Shown here: positions 49,282-60,679 of the stretch, piece after piece | Layout of the letters: the number at the start of each line of letters is the position of its first letter | How positions within the stretch are numbered: the stretch's first letter is position 1 | Origin: Megaleporinus macrocephalus | Taxonomy: Eukaryota > Chordata > Actinopteri > Characiformes > Anostomidae | Length of the DNA: 64,000 nucleotides | Assembly (NCBI GenBank): GCA_021613375.1 | Contig: CM038711.1 | Span: forward strand, 14,036,576-14,100,575 | Reading direction: 5' to 3' | The notes under the pieces: model-generated | Databases searched by the model: none | What the model was told of the DNA's origin: nothing | The model's input: only the letters and a program-made list of their open reading frames with translations | Translations under genes and position numbers: made by a program

Positions 49282-50898
49282 TTTCCTAACATGTAAGACA
49301 GTAAGGCTGTGTCCCAAACAGCACCTTCTGGAACATTACATACTGCACTACTGAAAGCACTTCTAACAGTGGCGTCCTTTTATTTATTTGTTCACTTGTT
49401 TGTTTTATTTATTATATATATATATATTTTTTAACATATGTAGTGTAGTAGCAGTCTGCAGTTTGGGACGTGGCCAGACAGTAATGTAATGTACTTTTAC
49501 GTTTCAGAGTGCTTTCTGACATAAGTTAATATAAACGTTAGCTAACCCAAACCCTCCTAGTCTGTTACCATAACAACACATTATACTAAAGTCGTTTTAT
49601 TGCAGTACATATGACCATTGTTGCTATTCATCACTGCTCTTATCACTGACCTAGCGTTTAAAGCGAGGCGAGAGCTCGGGTCAGTGAAGCTGCTGACTGC
49701 AGGATATTTCTGAACAGGCATCTCAGCACAAGCCGTAACAAAGTGAAAGACCCAGACCACCTAACAACCAGAGCCAGTTGCTAACAACAAATACAGCGCA
49801 TGAATTGCAAAGGCTAGCAAAACACGCTTTTAAAATTAAAGTGTTTTTAAACAGTTTCTGCTTTAACTGTGGTTTAACTTTTTAACAATCTACCTGTTTC
49901 TGATATTGGGTGGGACACGTCCTACGCCAATGCCAGTACCTTTGACTATTAAAAGATTATTCCAGGCTTTAAAGGGCGACTTGCAGCTCTACAGAGTTTT
50001 TCCTCACAAAGCTCAAAGGTATGTGTGTGTATGTGTGTCCAGGACCTGCTCCTGTAGACTCAGCGCTAAGGGGGCTTGTTAACTTTGAATACACAGATAT
50101 TTAATAACAACAAATAACAATAGAGTTTAGCAAACACTTGTGAAAACAATAGCTTACCCTTTCCATAAGGGCGCTGCTCTTACCTCATTTACATGCAGGC
50201 AGTGAAGAGATATGGAGAAAACAAACAGTCTCAAGACCTCAACTTTGCTTAATGAGTTCACTTTCTATACTGAGAGTACACACGCAATAATGATGCAACC
50301 AGGCAAACACTTTTGCTTTGTATAAAAACCACTGCTCAGGCTCTTATCACCCCTTTAGCAACTGCACCCTGTTTTAGTCTGGATTTGACATGTTGTGAAG
50401 GAAACGGACGCGGCGAGCCCATTTAGCACAGCAAGTCTGGGGAAAGAACACATGGTACGTGTGTGGCTATGTGTCTCGGCCATCAACGCTGGCCTGTAAC
50501 ATTAGAGCCAGGCTGGTTGGCTGTCAGCTGGACAGCTATGTAATAAGGCATGGTGAGAAAATGACACATAATACGAGCAGGTGACGGGGGCAGATCCAGA
50601 AAGCACTGCAGAGCCATAACAGTCAGCTCAACCAAATAATGACACGTCTGTACACCTCTCTTGCGTTACAGTAGGTAAACTGGGTGAACGAGTGGTGAGT
50701 TTGGACAAGCTATGTGAGAAGGGGCACAGTTTCTTATCCTGCGCAGACAAACAGGAAAAAAATGCTTGTGCTTGTTCAAATGTGCCTCATTAGTTTCCCC
50801 CGCTGCACATGTTTAACCATATGGTCAAGTTAAATGGCAATTAGATCCATAACAGCCATAACTCCTAAGTTAGAACACAAAGTCATGTTTTGATGAAA
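49280..50898. other. Gene-free stretch
   Basis: Non-repetitive as far as I can see, with moderate GC between 49900 and 50700. No exon recognised. Confidence 0.4.
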
Positions 50899-51397
50899 TG
50901 TCTAACTAGGGCTTGGCAATAAAACGATAATGATAAATATCGCGAACACGAACAGCCAATGAGAATGAGAATAACGCCGCCCCAAACCAATCAAGTGGCT
51001 GAACCAGAGTTCCAGTTATTTCATGAATCAGAATCGCTAAACCAACTCCCCATTTGAGCCGACAGAGAGTCGACTCACCGCTATAAGTAATCAGAGTTCT
51101 TTCCTCAGCCCGAACTTAAACAGCCAGCACCAGCCCGCTTAACACAGTGTCTGTGTGTGAATACTGTTCATACTAATACTGCCCCATATATATACATTTA
51201 CATCTTTTGATAGAAAATAAATCAGAGGACAAAAAACAATTTAACAAATTTTGTACATTTTGATATCTTCACTTCTCACTTAAAGTAAAAAGGCAATAGT
51301 GATTTGATTTATATCGTAATATATATCAATATCGACTGATATGAAAACAATTATCATGATAAGATTTTTTCCCATATCGCCCAGCCCTATGTCAAAC
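50899..51397. mobile_element. Complete hAT-like MITE (483 bp) with TSD
   Basis: Element 50907-51389 starts TAGGGCTTGGCAATA and ends ATCGCCCAGCCCTA, with inverted gataatgataa/ttatcatgat blocks. TSD tgtctaac (50899-50906) / tgtcaaac (51390-51397), 7 of 8 matching. Same family as 26733-27700. Confidence 0.8.
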
Positions 51398-51514
51398 AAA
51401 AATCATTTGTATACAAAGTTTTTGACAGGATTTTTCTATAACCTGCAATTATTGCCCTATTCCTGTGTCCCTATTTCAACATTTAAAAAAATATATACCT
51501 CATAACTTTGAATT

Positions 51515-51889
51515 TTAAATATTAGGGCAAGAACATGGCGATACAATATGTATTGTGATATAGCGGTCATGACTCAATATATCGCGATATACTGCCATAT
51601 TGCGATTTTTCAAAACCTACTATTAAATCACACCACTATATGAACAGGTTTGCCAATGCTTACAATAGCACTGCACCCTTCTGCTGCTTGTTTATGTTGG
51701 AGTGGAGCTGAAAATGGATTACAACACTGCCATCTAGTGGTGAGAGGTTTAAACACAACACACAATGATTCACTGTCTGCCAGGAATCTGTGTATCAATA
51801 CTGTGTTTTTGAGAATCGATACAGTGTCAAGAAACATAATATCCCGATATTCAATATTTCAATATTTTTCTTACACCCCTATTAAATAT
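51515..51889. mobile_element. hAT-like MITE (359 bp) with perfect 8-bp TSD
   Basis: Element 51523-51881 starts TAGGGCAAGAACATGG and ends CTTACACCCCTA, flanked by ttaaatat at 51515-51522 and 51882-51889. It has a different terminal sequence from the neighbour at 50907 and so belongs to another family. The internal frames on both strands are incidental. Confidence 0.8.
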
Positions 51890-52744
51890 ATTCTGAATTT
51901 ATCCTACCGTCAGGCGATAACTAGGTGGGAGTGTGTGTGAATGTGTATGTCCAGGGTGTTTCCTGCCCTCTTCCTATAGAGCAATGTAATAGGCTCAAGC
52001 ATCCCTCATGACCAAGAAGGACAAGCAGTTTAGATGATGAATGAATGACTGAATGTTTAAAAACTAATGTAATGTAATGTTTTTACATTCCATTTAGTGT
52101 AGTATTATTCTGTGGTGCAGCTGTAAGGGGCCCTCTGGAGTTTCTCTAGAATGGCTCTTCTAAACACACTGAATGACTACTTGGATCTTAATGATTTAAT
52201 TATGCAGAAATTCTCAAGACATTGCAGGAATTCCCTTTTCAATGCTATTGCTGGGCTCATACAATAGAACAAAAACACCTCCTACAGGGTAATCCATATT
52301 TCAATACTAATAACTGTTCCATCTTCACTCACCGCCCTGAAACTCATTTTTCAGACAGCTATTGAACAATTAGCCTCTTGAAATCACTTGAAAAACAATT
52401 ACGTTGTTGACTTCTTTCCATTTCAACTCAATTCTCAACATCCTTCTGGGCTTTTCTGCGATATTAAATAGCTGTAATGCTTCAGAGGTGAGTATGTGTG
52501 AATATGAGCCTCTTCACTGTCTACTCCAACTGTACGCTGTGCTAAGATGTGCACAATGCTGAGAAGGAATGGATGACTTACACGTACAGGCTACATTCAC
52601 ATTATAAGCCTTAACACTTAAATCATTTAGGACCTCAGTATTTCTCTACAGACATGATAGTTCTGCCTGGATGGTTGACATTCTTAAGTGGTGTGGGAAC
52701 ACATCACAGAAAGTAACTATAGGAACAACAATTAGGAATTATCT

Positions 52745-53510
52745 GTAAGCCTAAGTAAACGAATAAATCAATATGACAATCAGTTATTAATATCAGTGTA
52801 ACTCTGCTAATGCCTGAGTAAACTGATAAATCAATGTTATAGTCAGTTATTCATCTCAGTGTTACTGAACACTGCTAAAGTCTGAGTAGACTGATAAATC
52901 AATGTAATCAGTTATTAATTTTAGTATTACTGAGCTCTACTAAAGTCTGAGTAGACTGATAAATTAATGTGATCAGCTATTAATCTCAGTGTTACTGAAC
53001 TCTGCTAAAGTTTAAGTAGACTGATAAATCAATGTGATCAGTTATTTATCTCAGTGTTACTGAACTCTGTTAAATTCTGAGTATACTGATAAATTCATGT
53101 GATCAGTTATTAATCTGAGTGTTACTGAACTCTGTTAAGTCTGAGTAGACTGATAAATCAATGTGATCAGTTATTAATCTGAGTGTTACTGAACTCTGTT
53201 AAAGTCTGAGTAGACTGATAAATCAAAGTGATCAGTTATTAATCTCAATGTTACTGAACTCTGTTAAAGTCTGAGTAGACTGATAAATCATTGCAATCAG
53301 TTAATAATCTCAGTGTTACTGAGCTCTGCTAAAGACTGAGTAGACTGATAAATCATTGTAATCAGTTAATAATCTCAGTGTTACTGAGATCTGCTAGATC
53401 AGTTATTAATCTCAGAGTTACTGAACTCTGCTAAAGTAGACTGATAAATCTAGAGAGTGATCAATTATTAATCTCTGTGTTACTAAACATGGCTAAAGCC
53501 TGTTAAGTAT
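52745..53510 (+). repeat. 65-bp satellite array, about 11-12 units
   Basis: The unit contains gtctgagtagactgataaat and atcagttattaatctcagtg ttactgaactctgctaaa; the distance between successive copies is 65 bp where measured. One unit near 53385-53450 is rearranged. Units are 85-95 percent alike by eye. Confidence 0.92.
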
Positions 53511-53767
53511 TAATGAGTCATTTTAAGAGATAATCAAACTAATAATTTAGTAGTGGACATGTCTACACGTGATAAGATCAGCATCAGTGTTGCACTGGGC
53601 TCCTGCTCAGGGGATTGTGGGAGCATGGAAATGTAGAAGATATATCATCAAAGGGAATTAAATTAGTAACCTCCTGATGAGAAATCTATTAATATAATAA
53701 GACATGGAGGGCTGTTGTGTTGGGCTGAGTTCCCCGGCTGGATCCGTACTCTTTTTTTGTGGCTAGT

Positions 53768-54396
53768 TGTAGATATCAGACACTATTTAAGCATGTGGGG
53801 ACCTTAGGCTCATATGCCACTCCATAGTGTCCTAATACATTGTTCAGTGCTCTCTATGGAAGTAACAGAATCTGTGTGCGCAAACCTGAACAGCAATGGG
53901 TATCTTAGCTAAATTCACAAATTAAAAGGGGTGTCTGGATACTTACACATATAATGCAGTGAAGGTGTTCTGTTTTACTAATATCTACAGTAAATCTAAA
54001 CAGGAAGTCTGAGACCCCTAATCTGTGGGCGACTAATGCAGTGAAGGTGTTCTGTTTTACTAATATCTACAGTAAATTTAAACAGGAAGTCTGAGACCCC
54101 TAATCTGTGGGCGACTAATGCAGTGAAGGTGTTCTGTTTTAACTTCCCACTCAAAGTTGCACTGCATTAGTCGCCCACAGATTAGGGGTCTCAGACTTCT
54201 CGTTTAGATTTACTGTAGATATTAGACACTTTATGAGCACGGGGCACCCACATGTCACTCCAGAGTGTCCCAAAGCAGTGTTCAATGCATTTCTATGGAG
54301 GTTACAAAAGATATGAGTGCAAACCTGAAGACCTGTGTCAGCAATGGGTAGCTTAAGTAGCTAAATTCATAAATTGGAACGGGGGTCTGACCTATA
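53768..54396. repeat. Compound repeat: two direct 180-bp blocks around 82-bp tandem units and an inverted arm
   Basis: Direct blocks 53768-53942 and 54214-54396 (shared tgtagatat.agacact, ccactcca.agtgtcc, cagcaatgggta, agctaaattca.aaatt). Between them an 82-bp unit starts at 53952, 54034 and 54116 (third partial). Positions 54161-54226 invert the end of the second unit (54061-54124), leaving a 36-base loop. Confidence 0.88.
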
Positions 54397-54531
54397 CTTA
54401 AATATATCTTTAAAAAACCTGCTCATTTTGAAATGGAACATCGAGCACTTCTGGCACTTCTACAGCACATCTAGGACCCTTTCAGCGTGTAAGAGAAATG
54501 CAAGTTTTATAAAGAGGAAATTTACACTTAC

Positions 54532-54603
54532 TTTAGCTGCTCCGATCTGCTCCTTGCGAAACTTCTCCAAGGGAGTTATGAGCACGTCATCAGCATTCTG
54601 GAT
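54532..54603 (-). CDS. arhgap26/arhgap42: Internal exon of a GRAF-family Rho GTPase-activating protein (BAR-domain exon)
   Basis: GRAF proteins bend or sense membrane through an N-terminal BAR domain and switch off RhoA/Cdc42 through a RhoGAP domain; they act at endocytic membranes, adhesions and stress fibres. Read on the minus strand, the exon is 72 nt, phase 0 at both ends, and encodes 24 residues ending [18 protein letters not shown], the very conserved helix segment in the middle of the BAR domain. It is preceded by a pyrimidine-rich stretch and TTGCAG (acceptor at 54604-54606) and followed by GTAAGT (54526-54531). From memory of the human proteins, the exon differs from ARHGAP42 at about 2 of 24 positions and from ARHGAP26 at about 3, so the paralogue is not settled; ARHGAP10 fits less well. 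I searched by eye for the preceding and following BAR exons and found neither, so the flanking introns are long. Confidence 0.88.
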
Positions 54604-54606
54604 CTG

Positions 54607-55900
54607 CAACGAAGCATAAAAGTTTGAGACACTGAACGAAAAAAAAAAAAAATGCGCTTAATTATACCAAACGGACTCCACGGCTGTCAGACTGTGACCC
54701 CAAATCAAATTTACACGGGCGAGGGCCGGAAAGATGAGGCGCTAACGTTGGGCTGAGTATTTTAACAAGCGCGCTTGTAATGGGCAAATTTGTAGCTTGA
54801 GTTAATATTTCATCATGGCTGCGCCCCCTCTAACACCACTGAAGTACAGTAATGGCTAAGTCTGCTTCATCAATATTCTCTCAATGAGAACTCTGGGGCA
54901 GAGCACTGCAGCAGTCTGGTCCACTGACTATTAAAGCGAAGAAGAAAATGAGGAGTAATACAGAAGTCATGAAATTGGACAATAAAGAGAAATGAGAAAA
55001 CGCTCTCCTGCTTTATACGGGCTCTAAAAGGCACCCGTGTTGTTAGGGTGGCCAGAAATATGGCACTGAGAAAGCGGAGATGGAGCTTTAGATTGCCTCG
55101 CGGTTTAAATCTGAAATATGTGTTTGTATCTGTGACTGGTGGGGGAAATCAGTGATACCCTATATCATCATGCAAGCGGTACTGAAAGCCTTCAGGATAC
55201 ATCAGTATGCTCACTCCGATCAGATAATGCTCCACTTACAGTGTGTGTTTGTGTGCACCGTATATGGAATGGTCCAACAATTTCCTTTTATGATTTAAAT
55301 GATCAAAATTATTAAGGAATTCTTTTCTTGTTAAAAGTTGGATTAGGATAACTCATATGAAAAAAGCAATACACTGAGATGTATTGATACAAAAGTGATA
55401 ATTGTAGTATATTATATTAATTTCATAATTTAACATCAATATAAAATAAAATAAAGAACAGCATAACATTCCACAGTTTAATAAAAGTGTTTTTGACAGT
55501 TTCTAAAAATGATTTTAGGTATTTCACCCTCTGCAGTGCAAAATATCATTAAGTGATTTTGGGTCTCAGGTCAACCGGGGGCCCGTGACCCAGAAATGCT
55601 ATCGTCTTCTCTGGGCTCCAACTCATCTGAAATGAGTGGACAGGGCCCAGTTCCCAAAACAAACTTAGTGTTAAGATTATATTATCTATCCTGATTCTTT
55701 TATCGGCATGGAGTTCAAAAGTCAAGAATTGAGAGTTTAGGAGCACTCTCGGCGTGGGTCTTGTAAAAGCACTGTAATTTGAGATTGGGGGTGCCAAGGT
55801 TAGGGCCTGCTCAGACCTGTCTCCCAATGAAAACGTGAGGCGCATTACGTAACACAAAATATGACAACAAAGGCCCCGTACATTTGTCCACTTTCAAAAC
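54607..55900. other. Exon-proximal intron, non-repetitive
   Basis: Contains an A-run (54639-54652; a T-run on the transcribed strand), a 14-bp perfect palindrome acaagcgcgcttgt at 54765-54778, and balanced, non-repeat sequence to about 55110. It is a candidate for conserved splicing or regulatory sequence; inference only. Confidence 0.35.
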
Positions 55901-55904
55901 TGGA

Positions 55905-56260
55905 TAATAATTTGTTCTTTTTCAGACTGCCAGCCCAAATCCAGTTTTAGCCAAATCCAGATTGATTTTTAGTAGTCTGGACAATATGATCACATGAAAT
56001 CTGATTTTTGCAAATACGAAGGTCCAGTCCACATTTGGAGGTGGTTTGAAATGTTACTCAGATCAGATTTTACAGATGCATCACTCTGGATGCTCTACCC
56101 ACTTAAATTGGATTTCAAAGTGTTTTCTGCATCACTCACAATGTGACAAACAACTGCGTTAAATCCAGAGTGATGGAAGCGCTGGGATTTGATATGTATC
56201 TGGTGCCTACATCATTACCACAGCAACCCATGCAGATAGACTACAGGCAAATTGGATTTG
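55905..56260. mobile_element. Probable MITE relic (aaatctgattt type)
   Basis: Repeated and inverted cagattt/aaatctgat and ccaaatccag motifs on both halves resemble a common fish MITE. Termini are not defined; smaller pieces of similar text are at 40590-40700 and 41150-41180. Confidence 0.4.
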
Positions 56261-58099
56261 TTTCTTTATGAGACGACTGTCTGCGCTATTATTTGCAAGT
56301 TGAATTCAAATTATATACCCAGACATAACCAACCTACCTGCATCTGGGTTGCTGAAGTTAATAGGTAAACAACCAAATATCATTACTATTAAAATTTTTA
56401 AACAGAATGGTTAGCACTGGATTTTCTATCACCATGCGTCCCCACCAATATCCAGCGATTATTGAATTGTTCCCACCAATAATTTGATCCCCTCCAAAAA
56501 AAAAAAAAAAAACCTGATCGGTCAATGTCTGAGGTGCAGAAAGGGTTAAATCACATTCTCTAGGTGGACATAAGGAGCTATTTTTCAAAGAAACGTGTAA
56601 GTCATCATAATAACGTTGATGGCGATGCTGGGTGCACAGCATACAGCAGGCTAACATCGTCTGTAGCTTTGAGTAACATGGTTTGGAAACGAACTACACA
56701 ACAAACTGCCAACTGTCAGATCTCCTACAGTCTCCCAGAGAAGCACGTCTAACTTCGGTTATAACTCTCTCTGTCAGAGACATGTTTCAGTTGGACTACG
56801 GCTGAAGTAAAGTTAGGGCAGGGCTTGGTGTAGATTCATAGGTCCCCACCAATGTCTAGAGCAAACCTACACCCTTGTCTATCACAGTGTAATATCTATC
56901 ACACACATATCAGGTGGCATCATAGAGGAAGGGCTGTGTTTGTGTGAGAAGAAGCTCCACCATGGCGTGCTACATGACACTTGGCTTGATTTAAAATGTT
57001 ATTCTGCAGAGTGACTGGGGGCGATAAAGCAGAGATGAAGCCCCTAAAATACATAAATACCGGCTCGGATTTTAGCTTGCCCAAGACGACCAGCCCTTCC
57101 CTCCCCTTCCCCACTCTGTGACAGAGAGAAAGCTTTTCCTTTGCCCACAAATCACTGTCTCAAAAACTCCCAGTGAAATGCGCGCTGACCCTTCAACTGT
57201 CAGAGAGGCAGATTTACGTGCATGCGAAAACGAATGGCGTGATAGATGCAGTCGCAATTGCATCTGAAATGAATGCTTATGACGGCGGTAGCAAATTTAC
57301 AAGAGTTTAGCAAAGCACAACTAATTGCACCATATGTTTAGGGGGCAGGGTTTAGCTTGGGAGCTGTCAACAAGCTCGGGACAATGGAGGCACACAATTC
57401 CAGAGAAGAACAGAAAGCAGTGTTAATGGATGTTCAGTCAACAGATACTTGGGGTTCTGAAATGTGACTGAAGGTCAAATTAAGCCATAGAACATGAAAG
57501 GGAGTGCGTTATTGCGAAAAAACATCATGGAGCTAAAGGAGAGTCCCATAGATCATGGCTGTAGAGACGTTGCTCACAATAACAACCCAAGTAGTACTGC
57601 TTCTGATGAAAAACGCAAAGCAACGGCGCCTCAAACATAGTTTAATAAATGTGCTTCAATATTGGCCATTCCTATTTCCAAGCAAAGCAGCATCCTTTCA
57701 GTAAAGCCATAAAACTTTAGCAACATCAGATTCAGCTCAGATTTTTAAATATTTTTCCAGAATAACTTAAATTTTGTTAAGTTCCAGTCAGTCTGCACAG
57801 CATTTCACAGCCTACCTCGTTTGCCAAATTGTATTCTGTTAGTAAAGCTTGCTTAGGGCCAACAACAGGCTCAGAATCCAGCGTAGTACTGTGGTCATAC
57901 CCTTTTTTAAAAGGTGACCAAACAGGCTGTAAGTTAAGATCATAAAAAAGGTCTTTCATGTATCAGTTTCTGTTTTTGAATGTGCTAAGGTATTTGTTTA
58001 TTTTATTTGGATCCCCATTAGCTCCTAGAATGATAGCAACTATTCTTCCTGGAGTCCATCAGACACTTCATCAGACATCAATCAACACATGTAAGCATT
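56261..58099. other. Gene-free stretch; possible conserved block at 57080-57320
   Basis: 57080-57320 is non-repetitive and moderately GC-rich, with clustered homeodomain- and POU-like motifs (gcaattgcatctgaaatgaa, caactaattgcacc). Non-coding frames only. An A17 run lies near 56497. Confidence 0.3.
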
Positions 58100-58992
58100 A
58101 TACATACTAGAGATCAACCGATATGGGTTTGTCTATAGCCGGTGCTGATGTTTAGAGGACAGGGTCAGGATAGGGGCTGCTTTTAGGGCCAATATCTAGA
58201 AGTTTTCTGCTTTATTTGCTGCTAAAATGTCACACTAATAATAACAAGTGGATGCATAACATTTCATAACAATGTGCTGAACTTCACATCATTAATTAAA
58301 CACTGACTTGTGTAGAAAAAACTAAATATTTTTATCTGCCCCCCCCCCCCCCCCCAAAATACAGTATGACCATATTACTGCTTAAAGACTGTAATGTACA
58401 TCTCTTCATACTAATAATAAACAAGTTATTAAGAAGTGCATTGAAAAATACTTCCACACAGCTGAGATGTTCACTGCAGCTACAGAGAGTGTCTCACTTT
58501 ACGCTCAGGGTTTTATCACGTTATAGTAAAATTGCAGTTCTTTAAGGAGGATGAGGCACTCGGAGAGAGCGTGAGAGAAATAGAAACAGAGCACACGATA
58601 CGAGAGAGCGAGAGAGAGCGGAAGCTGGAAGCTGAGTAATATATGGGAAGCTCTGGCTGCTCTGGTGAGACTCTCTATGTAACAGTAAAGTGTTAATGTG
58701 TTACACTAGAGCAGTTAGCTTTAGCCCCGGAGCTAAAAAGCAAAACGTCCGCTCTGATTCACGTCTGTGGCCGGACCTAGACACACGTAACCGCATCATT
58801 AAAGCGTCATTGTTCGCTATAAATTATTCATTTTCACATATTTGACTGAATAGTTCCAAAGGTTTCCAAAGTCTTTTACATGCGGCAACAACTTCAAATC
58901 CGCGCTCTGAAACACTGATATCGGCCAGTGCCAATATATATAACAAAATTGCAAATATGGGCCTGATATATCGGTCAATCTCTAATACATAC
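58100..58992. mobile_element. hAT-like MITE (877 bp) with perfect 8-bp TSD
   Basis: Element 58108-58984 starts TAGAGATCAACCGATATG and ends GGTCAATCTCTA, flanked by atacatac at 58100-58107 and 58985-58992. Terminal inverted repeats of about 20 bp match well and continue loosely. Internally there is a C17 run (58339-58355) and a GA-rich stretch at 58560-58630. No transposase. Confidence 0.88.
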
Positions 58993-59080
58993 CCAACAAA
59001 AAAGAAAAAGAAAAACATACTCAATGTACATTCCAAAGGTATAAAAAAGAAGAAGAAATAAACATAGATAAGTAAGAAAA

Positions 59081-59640
59081 ACAAGTAAGAAGTAGAAAGT
59101 TTAAAATAAAATGTGTCATTATAATTCCAATTACTTCACTTACCTCAATTTCCCTTGAAACAAATTTCCCTAATCTACTTTTATTTATTTAGTTTAACAG
59201 TCAAGGAATCAGTTAGATAGTGTCTTTTTTAAACCATATTTTATTATCAGACAGACAACTCAATGCAAACCTGACTGTCAGAAAACAGAAAAATTTAACA
59301 GAATGTGTAATCAGTGAGTTACTTTGAGTGTCTCTACCCATTTTTTTGCACAATCATGACAGAGAAGCATTATCTTTTATTTTTTCCTGTACAATGAAAG
59401 GGACGGACTTTAAATCTGCGCTGTGAAACACTGGTATCAGCCGATGACAATATCTAAAAAAAAAAGGCAAATATGGGAAAAACAAGTAGAAAGTTTAAAA
59501 TAAAATGTGTTATTATAATTCCAATTACCTAACTATTCTCCTTGAAACAAATTTCCCTAATCTACTTTTATTTATTTAGTTTAACTGTCAAGTAATCAGT
59601 TAGATAGTGTCTTTAAACTGTATTTTATTACCAGTTTTGA
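59081..59640 (+). repeat. Local duplication chimeric with the hAT MITE end
   Basis: 59081-59245 and 59482-59632 are near copies (agtagaaagtttaaaataaa, caaatttccctaatctactt, ggaatcagttagatagtgtc). The second copy is preceded at 59407-59477 by a piece of the MITE right end (compare 58890-58956), lacking its last 28 bases and the spacer. Confidence 0.8.
59253..59406 (+). repeat. Local duplication (paired with 60525-60676)
   Basis: gcaaacctgactgt, acagaatgtgtaatcag and tttttttgcacaatcatgac agagaagcattatcttttat recur at 60525-60676 with few changes. Confidence 0.88.
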
Positions 59641-59833
59641 GCAATGAGTCAGGTAAGGAGTTCCACTCTTTAACAGCTCTAAGCATTACTGTTCTGCACA
59701 TGTGGTTATTTTGTGCTCTGGATAATTTAAAGTTATTTTTAGTTGAATATCTCATTGTACTGGTTTCTCTCTCTTTTACTCGTTCTAATTGATCATAAAG
59801 GCTCAACTGATATTTTAACTCATATGTATACAC
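59600..59833 (-). pseudogene. Probable C-terminal tail of a reverse transcriptase (LINE-type) relic
   Basis: A 77-codon minus-strand frame ends RAVKEWNSLPDSLLKT..FKDTI, close to the 'xWNSLPxxL...FKxxL' tail of non-LTR and related reverse transcriptases. Nothing upstream of the tail is recognisable. It could be chance, but the motif spacing is typical. Confidence 0.45.
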
Positions 59834-60524
59834 TAGGTCACTAGGTTTGTTTCAACCTGACTTCAATCTTTAGCCACTCTAGTTCCTTACGTGTTTTGTC
59901 TATGCTGATCCTGTATGGACATTAGTATAAACTTGGTGATGGTTAACCAGAGCTTAGCTATATGACGCAGTTAATGATTTATTTGTTGTACCTGTAATAT
60001 CTAGGTAGAACACCAACCAATCAGACTGCTGTCAGAACTGCTGTTGCATCTCCACACCTATGACCACCTTCCGACCAAGGAATTCTATACCGACTCACTA
60101 AAGACTACTGTATAGCCTCTCCTGACATCGATGTTATGTGAACTTAAAAAGAAGCAGCTTTTATTACAGACCAAGCCCACTGTACTCGCCTTTAGAAATG
60201 TTTATGTAGGCTTAGGTCAGTTATCATAAAAGGCTTATGTAGGTCATGTAGCCTCATGAGCACTGCCCTACAGTAAAGTTGAGGTCATACAGTTCTTTCA
60301 TGGCTTACTGCTTTATTTTCCCAGCTACTTTATTTAAAGGGGGGAATTTCTATGTTGGTTCCAAAGTAGAATTGTTGAAGGTCATGGCCACAGGAGTCAC
60401 TGAGCAATCGTAAGAATGTGACAGATTTGAAATATATACTCTGCTTTAAACATTCTTTCAACATGTCGTTGAGGCCTATGCCGGCATCTGCTGGCTTTGA
60501 GATGCTACAAATATTTACAGACAT

Positions 60525-60676
60525 AGACAACTTAATGCAAACCTGACTGTGGAGACCAGAAAAATCTAACAGAATGTGTAATCAGCGGTACTTTGAGTGT
60601 CTCTGCCCATTTTTTTGCACAATCATGACAGAGAAGCATTATCTTTTATTTTTTCCTGTACAATGAAAGGGGCGGG
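60525..60676 (+). repeat. Local duplication, second copy
   Basis: See 59253-59406; it ends in gaaaggggcggggggg where the first copy reads gaaagggacgg. Confidence 0.88.
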
Positions 60677-60679
60677 GGG

